Shown piece after piece: positions 26,009 to 33,232 of a stretch of DNA of 64,000 bases (the stretch's first letter is position 1; every line of letters starts with the position of its first letter). Under the pieces are notes generated by a model that saw nothing but the letters and a program-made list of their open reading frames with translations, was not told where the DNA came from and ran no database searches. The translations under genes were made by a program, and so were the position numbers. Source of the DNA: a virus. The stretch is from positions 21,363-85,362 of IMG/VR virus record IMGVR_UViG_3300022848_000011. One strand, given 5' to 3'.

Positions 26009-27381
26009 GCGATCTTATTCCTAATAATTTTATCTTCTTCTATATTCCAATAGTTTTTATCTCCCAAAAGATCCTTTCTATTAATATAATCTATACAAAA
26101 TTTACTACTTTGAATTATAGACATAAAATCACTTTTTTCTATATCGATTAATTCATTGTTAGAATTAAAATAGTATGCATCGTCACTAGGAACATCTAAT
26201 TTATAATTTGCTAAATCATTACTTAAAGAAGAAATATCACCACTATCAATATAACTAGAAAGTTTAATCTCTCTTCCGTTATCTACTACAATAGATTTTA
26301 AATCACCTTCTTCTTTTATTTTTAATTTAGTATCATCCAACTGATCAATCACCTGATCTAAAGTTAATTTGTTGAATATTTTTACTTTAGGTCTAACAAT
26401 CTTCCAATCAAGAAAAACTTTATGTAAAATATCGTGTTTTTCTTGATTGTCTTGTATTTGTCTTAACATAGTTTTTGCGACAGATCCAAGAAACAAAATT
26501 TGTCTTGGAGCTTTAGTAGCAGCAGAAACTAAATCGAAATATGCTTCATCAATTGTTTTCAATAAAATTTCTTCTTTGTTTATTTTGTTTTTAGACCTTA
26601 ACTCGAACAATAAAATAAAATACTCATACCAAGCACTTAAAAACACTCTTCCGAAACTATGACATTCAGCAATCAATTGATTGTTTTTTCCTTCTTTGGG
26701 TAATAAAAGAGGGTCTTTATATTTAAACTTGACAGTTGCATCTCTTAACGAATGAGACAAAGATCCGTTTTGTCCATTTGACATTTTATGAAGAAGAATG
26801 CCGAACTCTTCAGCTAAACTAGAAGCAATATTTTTGTTCCTAATATTATCTTTTGTTTGTTTTATAAATAATTCTCTAGTTGCTTCGTATTGCAGAATCG
26901 AGAAAATAGCATATGCATCAGCAAATGTTTCATGAAATGACCATACTTCTAAACTCACAGTATTCCACAAGTCGGGTCTTATAGCATCTAATAATGCATG
27001 ACCTAATTCATGAGCAACAATGTCTTGAGAGTCACTTGTATATAAGATTGGTTGATTCTTACTTTTACCAACAAAGAAAGAAAGCGATCTTCTATCATAA
27101 TACGCATTATAATTATATCCTGCATTGGGATGAATCATGAGTCTTCTAGTTCCTGCCCAGCTTTTTACAAAAACATTAGACATACCAAGAAATTTATTTA
27201 TCCCGTTTGACAAAGTTACTTGTATATTATTTTTCCTATATAAATTATTTTCATTCAATTGATTTATAAATATTTTATAAGCAAGTCTACCAGTTATCTC
27301 ACGAGGCAGGTCCACTTCTTGTGTTAAGTCAGGTGTAGATGGGTCATTTATCAAATAATTATGTTTATTTTCCATTTTCAT
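26005..27381 (-). CDS. HExxH zinc metallopeptidase (gluzincin-like)
   Basis: This 458-residue protein has a strong AAGGAGAATG start at 27381. The zinc-binding HELGH (H124-H128) in SQDIVAHELGHALLDA is followed 22 residues later by HETFADAYAIF (E151, D155), which matches the thermolysin-type third ligand Glu with an Asp four residues later. The region before the active site (RRLMIHPNAGYNYNAYYDRR) is also typical of metallopeptidases. No signal peptide is visible, so it may act in the cytoplasm, in the virion or after lysis. It is convergent with the lipoprotein gene (4-nt overlap). A T4-type late promoter core lies upstream. Confidence 0.7.
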   Translation of the reverse strand: MKMENKHNYLINDPSTPDLTQEVDLPREITGRLAYKIFINQLNENNLYRKNNIQVTLSNGINKFLGMSNVFVKSWAGTRRLMIHPNAGYNYNAYYDRRSLSFFVGKSKNQPILYTSDSQDIVAHELGHALLDAIRPDLWNTVSLEVWSFHETFADAYAIFSILQYEATRELFIKQTKDNIRNKNIASSLAEEFGILLHKMSNGQNGSLSHSLRDATVKFKYKDPLLLPKEGKNNQLIAECHSFGRVFLSAWYEYFILLFELRSKNKINKEEILLKTIDEAYFDLVSAATKAPRQILFLGSVAKTMLRQIQDNQEKHDILHKVFLDWKIVRPKVKIFNKLTLDQVIDQLDDTKLKIKEEGDLKSIVVDNGREIKLSSYIDSGDISSLSNDLANYKLDVPSDDAYYFNSNNELIDIEKSDFMSIIQSSKFCIDYINRKDLLGDKNYWNIEEDKIIRNKIA

Positions 27382-27405
27382 TCTCCTTAATTAAAAAAAC
27401 CTAAT

Positions 27406-27413
27406 TATTTATA
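27406..27413 (-). promoter_or_regulatory. Putative T4-type late promoter core (TATAAATA)
   Basis: The minus strand reads TATAAATA, the exact T4 late -10 consensus, 25 nt before the metallopeptidase ATG, with a ribosome site (AAGGAG) next to that start. It fits a late gene in a phage with T4-type head genes. AT-rich DNA makes chance occurrence possible. Confidence 0.4.
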
Positions 27414-27424
27414 CATGGTGTTAC

Positions 27425-28030
27425 ATGGTTTCCTTCGAAGATAAATTTAATAGACTAAAAGAACAACGAGTTATAGAGGCTAATAATAAAAAATTAATTG
27501 GAAACAAAGGCAAAATAAGGTTTATTTTGAATTTATTTGGAGAAGAGATTTACGATCAAGGAGAAATTGATTTTAACCACAATACCGTTTATTCTAACCC
27601 TAATAATTTATTAGAAAGTATGCCTATGTTCGATATGTACGAATCTGGGACTAGTGTTAATGATAACAAAAGGTTTGAAGGAGATGTTTGGAAAAATTTT
27701 AATCCAAATTTTATACAAGGTCATACTAATATAGTTGGACTATACTTTGATGGGTTATCTATGGGAATGCATATAGAATTACAATATTATTCAATTGAAG
27801 AAAAACTAGAAGTTACTTGGCAAGGAAGAATTGTATTACAGGAAATTTCTGGGGATTTAATTCGATTCACGCCTGCCAAAGATTGGGAAGAAGCAATTGA
27901 TAAACTTCATCTATTAGCAACAAAGAAAAAGAAGATAACTACTAAGACAGACAAACAAAAAAATGCGACCTTACAAGAAGGTCGCAAAAAGAAGATCCTA
28001 GATCATATAAAAGATTTTTGGGGTGTTTGA
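27425..28030 (+). CDS. Hypothetical protein
   Basis: This 201-residue protein has an N-terminal charged helix, then a beta-rich centre (KIRFILNLFGEEIYDQGE, TNIVGLYFDGLSMGMHIELQYY, LEVTWQGRIVLQEIS) and a Lys-rich C-terminal tail (TKKKKITTKTDKQKNA). Near its 3' end an 8-bp GCGACCTT/AAGGTCGC hairpin (27964-27984) lies inside the coding region. It ends directly against the convergent tail-anchored membrane gene. No recognised family. Confidence 0.5.
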   Translation: MVSFEDKFNRLKEQRVIEANNKKLIGNKGKIRFILNLFGEEIYDQGEIDFNHNTVYSNPNNLLESMPMFDMYESGTSVNDNKRFEGDVWKNFNPNFIQGHTNIVGLYFDGLSMGMHIELQYYSIEEKLEVTWQGRIVLQEISGDLIRFTPAKDWEEAIDKLHLLATKKKKITTKTDKQKNATLQEGRKKKILDHIKDFWGV

Positions 28031-28648
28031 TTACATGACAAATAATACATAAATAATTCCTGCAACAATAGCAGCCATCACTCCGTACAATAACCAATCC
28101 ACCCAATCATTATTAGCAGAATTGCCATCATATTTTTCTTCAAGAGTACTTTGAACAGAAACCTTTTCTTTCGGTGCTGTTAAAGGACCAACTCGATTAA
28201 GATACTCATCAAAAGCATCCCGAATATCTTGTCTGACATCATCACGAGAAACACATTCTGAATTACGTACAACATCTTGTGATGTTATGGTTTTTTGTGA
28301 ATTAAGTGCTTGACGAGAAACAAGATGTTCTACAACCGTTAGAGGAGCACTTGGATCTGCTGATTCCTTGACCCTGTCAATGACTTCACCAGTAGCTTCA
28401 TCAATGTATTCTGTTTCTCTTTCATATACACAAGGACGGCGTTTCTCAACTACTCTTTGTGCTAAATTTTTCTGAATTGGCGGTTCAACATAAACCTCAG
28501 TTATAGTTTCACCGTCACATTCGGTACCTTCATCAAAAACATGTCTTTCTGCTCTACGACCATCTTCGTAAAGAAATTGTCTTTTATCTTTGCTCATTCT
28601 ATTCCTCTTTTTTACTATTGGATCTTCTTTTATATGATGCTTAGTCAT
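28031..28648 (-). CDS. Tail-anchored membrane protein
   Basis: This 205-residue protein is hydrophilic and highly charged for ~180 residues (RRAERHVFDEGTECDGETIT, a Val/Glu-rich KNLAQRVVEKRRPCVYE). It ends in one hydrophobic helix (WLLYGVMAAIVAGIIYVLFV), giving a C-terminal membrane anchor with the bulk in the cytoplasm. No enzymatic motif is visible. Its position among envelope-linked genes fits a role at the inner membrane, but nothing more specific can be said. Confidence 0.55.
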   Translation of the reverse strand: MTKHHIKEDPIVKKRNRMSKDKRQFLYEDGRRAERHVFDEGTECDGETITEVYVEPPIQKNLAQRVVEKRRPCVYERETEYIDEATGEVIDRVKESADPSAPLTVVEHLVSRQALNSQKTITSQDVVRNSECVSRDDVRQDIRDAFDEYLNRVGPLTAPKEKVSVQSTLEEKYDGNSANNDWVDWLLYGVMAAIVAGIIYVLFVM

Positions 28649-28704
28649 ATTAAAATAGTTGTTAAAATTCTAAAAACATCAATTAATATAATTATTTTTC
28701 TAAA

Positions 28705-29613
28705 TTATGGAGGTGTAATCAAATCGCCTGCCTCTAATGTATGAGGAACAGAAAATTCCCGTAAAACATTCCCACTTCCATCTAATTCTGTAATATTTTT
28801 TATTGAAAAATCGCCAGCTTCAGCACCAGCAGGATATACAATTTCTTCAACTGTTGATGCTGATGCAACATTGCTTCTAGACTTGAACATAAATGTCGTT
28901 GATTTACCTACAAGTAATTCCCAATCTGCCTTAGTTACAGATGAATTATAATTTTTTGATTTACCAAATTCATCTTGATTATTTTCGATCACATCATCAT
29001 CTACTTCAGAATCTCCTCCACTATTAGAAGGACTCAATTCCACAAGCATGTTATTACCGTCTTCAAACGCTAATAAACCATTAGAATTGCGATTAAAAAC
29101 AGTATGCCGCCTAAAGTAAGAAGGTAATTGTGCTACACCAGCCCTGTCATTAAAACCAAGAACTGATTCTGCTTGACCATTCATGATATAAAACTTCATT
29201 CTATCAGCACTTCTCTTCTGCTCAAGAACAATTTTATTATTTTGGAAAGACGCTTTAAAAAAGGTTGCAAATAAATCATTCTTGTTAAGACTATCAACAA
29301 TCTGATAAGGTTTAACATTAGATGAATCTATTGTGTAAGTCAATTCTGAATCTTCTGTTAAATCATATTCAGAAGTCATCCAATTCAAAAAATTTGAATC
29401 TATTGCATATCTGATTTTTAAAATATTATTGTTATTATCATCTGAATCCGTACCACTCAAATCATAACCATCTTCAGTTGGTCTCCAATTAGCAACTGAT
29501 GTCAATGATCTTCCTGAATTGATAGGACATTTAAAAACAGGGCTTAATTGCCTATCTTCTAATGATAAATTTCCATAAAAGTCAGCGAAAAATGGATTTT
29601 GAAACCATGCCAT
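28705..29613 (-). CDS. Hypothetical virion-type protein
   Basis: This 302-residue protein starts MAWFQNPFFADFYGNLSLED. The composition is Ser/Asn/Asp-rich with beta-type segments (LTYTIDSSNVKPYQIVDSL, KIVLEQKRSADRMKFYIMNG) and an Asp-rich linker (GGDSEVDDDVIENNQDEFGK). M-[AS]-W-F-x-N-P-F-F is a start I associate with phage virion proteins annotated as structural. The upstream 130 bp hold two hairpins and presumably its promoter. The function is not resolved. Confidence 0.5.
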   Translation of the reverse strand: MAWFQNPFFADFYGNLSLEDRQLSPVFKCPINSGRSLTSVANWRPTEDGYDLSGTDSDDNNNNILKIRYAIDSNFLNWMTSEYDLTEDSELTYTIDSSNVKPYQIVDSLNKNDLFATFFKASFQNNKIVLEQKRSADRMKFYIMNGQAESVLGFNDRAGVAQLPSYFRRHTVFNRNSNGLLAFEDGNNMLVELSPSNSGGDSEVDDDVIENNQDEFGKSKNYNSSVTKADWELLVGKSTTFMFKSRSNVASASTVEEIVYPAGAEAGDFSIKNITELDGSGNVLREFSVPHTLEAGDLITPP

Positions 29614-29688
29614 AATTGAATTACCTTATCAGTTAATTTAAAAACACACAATTATGTAGTGTTTTTGTTTTAATATAGTTTATATATT

Positions 29689-29733
29689 ACACAAAAATAG
29701 GGATAATATCAAACATTATCCCTATTTTTGTGT
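29689..29733. terminator. Perfect 19-bp bidirectional terminator
   Basis: ACACAAAAATAGGGATAAT pairs perfectly with 29715-29733 around a 7-nt loop. Both strands have a T run in the 3' arm, so it can stop transcription either way. It lies 10 bp beyond the stop of the 29743-30063 gene on the minus strand. A second weaker hairpin (AAAACAC/GTGTTTT) lies at 29640-29667. Confidence 0.8.
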
Positions 29734-29742
29734 CATTTATTC

Positions 29743-30063
29743 TTAAACACCTTCGGTCAAGACTGACAGAATTCCTGATTTTCGTAGTGTACTTAGTTCT
29801 AATTCTGATTTTTTAGCAGACTTTCGAAGGGGAAGACGCTTATCAACACTCTTGATTTTAGCTATTTTATCCAATCGGTAACTTTTAACGGGTGCCGTTT
29901 CTAAAGTAGAATAAACACTTTTTCCACTTCTCAATTCATATCCTGTAACTACATTGCCTGTTCGCTCAATAATAGCAACCACTTTCCTCACAGGATGTGA
30001 GTGCGATCCTTTGTAATAAAATCGCCAAATAGGGGTCTTCTTAACTAAATTAATATCATTCAT
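29743..30063 (-). CDS. Small hypothetical basic protein
   Basis: The ATG at 30063 (MNDINLVKK) is preferred: GGAG lies 7 nt upstream, whereas the longer frame would need TTG at 30075. About 106 residues, with IWRFYYKGSHSHPVRKVVA, then a beta pattern (GNVVTGYELRSGKSVYSTLE) and a Lys/Arg-rich C-terminus. A small beta-barrel RNA- or DNA-binding domain is possible. It ends at a strong terminator and follows the ferritin-like gene in one operon. Confidence 0.5.
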   Translation of the reverse strand: MNDINLVKKTPIWRFYYKGSHSHPVRKVVAIIERTGNVVTGYELRSGKSVYSTLETAPVKSYRLDKIAKIKSVDKRLPLRKSAKKSELELSTLRKSGILSVLTEGV

Positions 30064-30078
30064 TATATTCTCCAAAAT

Positions 30079-30624
30079 TTAAAATTTTCTTAACATTCGT
30101 AACATTTCATTCGCATCAGATCTAGAATGCATAATTTGATCTTCTAAGAAAATCTCAATATACTTTCCGTCTACTTTAACTTTATCAACGTTACTTTCCT
30201 GTAACAATTGTGTATCTTCAATTCTTTTTACATAATTATTTACAACCTCATCTTCAAGATTAATGGCTTGTTGTAACAAGGAACTAACATCGTTTTTTGC
30301 TATAATATTTTTAGGAATATCACAATTACTTAATTTTTCATTGATGTTATTTTTACCTGAAAAATTAACGTAAACACCATGCCTAATAGACAAGCTGAAA
30401 ATAAGATTTCGAAATTCATCCACATGACCCATTTCACTCTTAGCTTCTTCTAAAAAGAACTCTCTGTATTCTAATCTTTCAGGACCCGCTATAGAAGAAG
30501 CTGCCTCTAAATAGAATCTCATGTGAGACATTTCATTACAAAAATCATCGATTAACACATCAATCATTTTTGTAATTATTTTTAATGGATCATCAGTCGT
30601 CTTTTTTTGCAAAACCAATTTCAT
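30079..30624 (-). CDS. Ferritin-like diiron protein
   Basis: This 181-residue protein looks like a four-helix bundle with ligands in the ferritin-like order: DDFCNEMSHMRFYLEAAS (helix 1, Glu and His), FFLEEAKSEMGHVDEF (helix 2, E-x-x-x-x-x-H), LEDEVVNNYVKRIEDT (helix 3) and FLEDQIMHSRSDANEM (helix 4, E-D-Q-x-x-H). The paired E..E-x-x-H motifs are those that hold two irons in bacterioferritin and Dps/YciF-type proteins. It could bind iron or detoxify peroxide. The start may be ATG 30624, which overlaps the upstream gene by 32 nt and has AGGAG directly abutting, or a TTG two codons on with better spacing. Confidence 0.6.
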   Translation of the reverse strand: MKLVLQKKTTDDPLKIITKMIDVLIDDFCNEMSHMRFYLEAASSIAGPERLEYREFFLEEAKSEMGHVDEFRNLIFSLSIRHGVYVNFSGKNNINEKLSNCDIPKNIIAKNDVSSLLQQAINLEDEVVNNYVKRIEDTQLLQESNVDKVKVDGKYIEIFLEDQIMHSRSDANEMLRMLRKF

Positions 30625-30877
30625 CTCCTATAAGTACAAGCTTTACACGTTGTTGAAAAATAGCATTTACCAACAACTTACCACTTATTTTATCTTCAAC
30701 AAATCTAATCACTTTCTCTATATCATCTAATTCTGTTATATCCGACTCTATACACGTTTTTATTACAGAATCAATTTCTTCTTCAGAGATCAAACAAAAC
30801 TTATCGTCTTTTTCTACCCAATTCAAGTCATCCATTGGTATAATATCATTTAATTTTTTTAAATCTAAATCATTCAT
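30593..30877 (-). CDS. Small acidic hypothetical protein
   Basis: This 94-residue acidic helical protein (ISEEEIDSVIKTCIESDITE, IEKVIRFVEDKISGKLLVNA) is translated just before the ferritin-like gene, overlapping its start by 32 nt, and lies 6 nt after the M28 peptidase gene. No family recognised; it may be co-regulated with the ferritin-like protein. Confidence 0.5.
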   Translation of the reverse strand: MNDLDLKKLNDIIPMDDLNWVEKDDKFCLISEEEIDSVIKTCIESDITELDDIEKVIRFVEDKISGKLLVNAIFQQRVKLVLIGDEIGFAKKDD

Positions 30878-30883
30878 AATAAA

Positions 30884-32008
30884 TCAATGTTGGTGGAAAG
30901 GAACATCTGGGTGACCATGATCATGAACATAATCCATTCTTTGAAAATTACTGTAATCAAATACCAGATGTTTGTCATCTTGACTAATTTCCCAAGCTAA
31001 TTCAAGTGCATAGTTAGTAATTTTTTCCATGCCTTCATAATTAATTTTATCTGCCGTGTCACTAGGAGTGTGGTAGTGGGGGTGACCACCTGTATGTAAG
31101 AAAGCAACTGGAATACCCCTGTTGTAAAAAGGTGCATGATCGCTACCACCAGAACCTCGACTCGTTATTTTCTCAGCAAAATCATACTTTTGATTCAAAT
31201 TTTCTATTATTCTTTTCAAATCTAAAGATGATTCTCCTTCATTAAAACCAACACTAAACATACCCTTACCCAACCAACCCACCATATCCATATTAACCAT
31301 AGCAACATGGGATTTAATATCAGGATTATTCATTGGAAATAAAGGTTTAGAACAGTAATAACGAGAACCTAATAAACCCATTTCTTCAGCAGAATACGCT
31401 TGGAAAACAATGGTTCTATCTGGTTTTAATTGAGAAATACCTTTAGCAACTTCTAATAATACAGCAGTTCCACTTGCATTGTCATCAGCACCAGGATGAA
31501 TCTTATTACTTGTTCTTGATCTAGAATACTGTGGCCCGTAACCAATGTGATCCATGTGCGCCCCAACAATCACTACTTTATCAGGTGATTTACTGCCTTC
31601 TATCCAACCATAAATATTTTCTGTCCATAAATCACCCATTTCACGATTCGGACCAGGATTGACTCTTCGTATAGGAATTCTTTGCCTAATTGTTTTTAAA
31701 CCATAACTCTTAAATTTGTCTTCTATAAAACTAGCAGTAAGTTTATTCCCTGTTTTACCAGACATTCTTCCTTCAAATTCATCAGAAGCTAATTTATAAA
31801 CCACATCCTTTAGATTATCTAAAGAAATTTCCTCTAAAACATCTTGAACTGTCTTGTTTTGTGGCTTTTCTGCAATTGGAGCAGTTCTTTGTAGTAATGG
31901 AATTGTTTCATCGCTTGTTTTTTTTGATTTTGATACAAAAATAATAATCGAAAAAAACAATAAACTAAACATCATCAATATTATTTTGACTTTTTTGTCT
32001 TGACTCAT
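30884..32008 (-). CDS. Membrane-anchored M28-family zinc aminopeptidase
   Basis: This 374-residue protein has an N-terminal hydrophobic anchor (~9-26) then a linker, so the enzyme should be periplasmic. M28 motifs are intact: VGAHMDHIG (H151, D153), HPGADDNASG (bridging D174/D175), YSAEEMGL (catalytic E208, E209), NMDMVG (D241) and HYHTPSDT (H313). These five ligands coordinate two zincs in the M28 aminopeptidase/PA-like family. Length and order are as in bacterial M28 enzymes, suggesting an active peptidase acquired from a cellular source. It overlaps the upstream membrane gene by 44 nt and heads a run of three small genes. Confidence 0.75.
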   Translation of the reverse strand: MSQDKKVKIILMMFSLLFFSIIIFVSKSKKTSDETIPLLQRTAPIAEKPQNKTVQDVLEEISLDNLKDVVYKLASDEFEGRMSGKTGNKLTASFIEDKFKSYGLKTIRQRIPIRRVNPGPNREMGDLWTENIYGWIEGSKSPDKVVIVGAHMDHIGYGPQYSRSRTSNKIHPGADDNASGTAVLLEVAKGISQLKPDRTIVFQAYSAEEMGLLGSRYYCSKPLFPMNNPDIKSHVAMVNMDMVGWLGKGMFSVGFNEGESSLDLKRIIENLNQKYDFAEKITSRGSGGSDHAPFYNRGIPVAFLHTGGHPHYHTPSDTADKINYEGMEKITNYALELAWEISQDDKHLVFDYSNFQRMDYVHDHGHPDVPFHQH

Positions 32009-32225
32009 CTTGTTCCTCTTTTGGTTTTTCGGAGTTTGCTTTTTCTTTGAAGAAAAAACCTAAAATATAATTATTGAACAAAAAAGAAATACAAATTCCT
32101 CCAATTGTTCTTAGCAGCCACCAACCAAATGATGTTGCTGTGACTGGATCAACAAATTGTTTTTCAATTTTGTGATTTTCTTTATCTTCGTTAAATTCTT
32201 CATCACTCAAATTATTAATTTTCAT
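31965..32225 (-). CDS. Small membrane protein
   Basis: This 86-residue protein has charged ends (NLSDEEFNEDKENHKIEK and KPKEEQDESRQKSQ) and a central hydrophobic stretch (~33-60, WWLLRTIGGICISFLFNNYILGFFF, split here by residues 45-50), likely one or two membrane passes. It precedes and overlaps the M28 peptidase gene by 44 nt, so it may be translationally coupled to it and help anchor it. No recognised family. Confidence 0.5.
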   Translation of the reverse strand: MKINNLSDEEFNEDKENHKIEKQFVDPVTATSFGWWLLRTIGGICISFLFNNYILGFFFKEKANSEKPKEEQDESRQKSQNNIDDV

Positions 32226-32280
32226 TTATTTTTTTTGCGTTTTTACCAAATTGTGTGCTAAATAATATAAAAGGTTAATT

Positions 32281-33222
32281 ATGTCAGAATATAAAATAAA
32301 CAAAAGTTTGCAATATCCTAATGTAGAATTTCAAGATTATTACAACAAGTTCGAAACGGTTGAAGATATGCTGGCTGGTTTGGAGTGGAATGATTTTTTC
32401 TCTCACTTTTACGAAATTAGCAGAGAAGAGCAAGAAATACTAATTGGTGAATCTCTCCAAGAACTTAACATGTTCAATGAGGCAAAACAATCTGAAGAAC
32501 TTTCAAAATGCGCAAATAGTTTCAAGTATTGGTGTCATCGCTATGTTGAAATTTATCATTACAAACATGGACAAATCCCATTTATTAACTACAAATACCA
32601 AGATCGTGTAATAGAAGGTTTCGAAAACAATAAATTTAATATAGTTTCAAAATTCAGACAAGCTGGATTGACTACACTTAGTTTGTTGAAAAGCATACAT
32701 AATTGTTTATTCAAAAATGATCAAAAAATCAATATAGTATCCAGAACAGATCGTGAAAGCATTGATGCAAGTTATATTACCCAACAAGTTATGGATAATT
32801 TGCCTAAATGGATGTATGACCCAAAACAAAATAATACTTCAAAATATGAGAAAAAATTCCATACCACAAATTCTCGCATTTATTTCAATACCCCACTATC
32901 TACAATTGGACAATCTAGTACTTGCTTAATCTTCAATGAAGCAGCTTTCATTGAAGATATGGAGAAACATTGGGAAGCTATGTATCCAATTATTGCTAAT
33001 GGCAGTAGTGTACAAGTTTTTTCAAGTGTTAATGGAATAAATAGTTGGTATAACAAAATATACAAAGAAGCTATTAAAGGTAATAATCAATTTAATCCAA
33101 TTGCAGTTGACTATTGGGAACATCCTACGTTTTCAAATCCTGAGTGGGTTGAAACAGTAAAATCGAACTATAGTAAAAAAATATGGAAACAAGAATTCAT
33201 GAGAAATTCTTGCGCATACTAA
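32281..33222 (+). CDS. Truncated terminase large subunit paralogue (ATPase domain only)
   Basis: This 313-residue protein is colinear with the first ~315 residues of the adjacent full terminase, sharing the FKYWCHRYV block, the Walker A region SKFRQAGLTT (123-132) and EHPTFSNPEW. It ends right at the ATPase/nuclease boundary (KIWKQEFMRNSCAY), so the whole RNase H-like nuclease is missing. In the Walker B region it reads CLIFNEAAF (N219-E220) where the full copy has CLMIDEAAF, so the Mg-binding Asp is replaced by Asn and ATP hydrolysis is probably impaired. The coupling motif SSVNG is kept. It is most likely a duplication product; the frame is intact, so it may still be made, perhaps as a packaging regulator. 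Confidence 0.75.
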   Translation: MSEYKINKSLQYPNVEFQDYYNKFETVEDMLAGLEWNDFFSHFYEISREEQEILIGESLQELNMFNEAKQSEELSKCANSFKYWCHRYVEIYHYKHGQIPFINYKYQDRVIEGFENNKFNIVSKFRQAGLTTLSLLKSIHNCLFKNDQKINIVSRTDRESIDASYITQQVMDNLPKWMYDPKQNNTSKYEKKFHTTNSRIYFNTPLSTIGQSSTCLIFNEAAFIEDMEKHWEAMYPIIANGSSVQVFSSVNGINSWYNKIYKEAIKGNNQFNPIAVDYWEHPTFSNPEWVETVKSNYSKKIWKQEFMRNSCAY

Positions 33223-33232
33223 TGAGTATACT

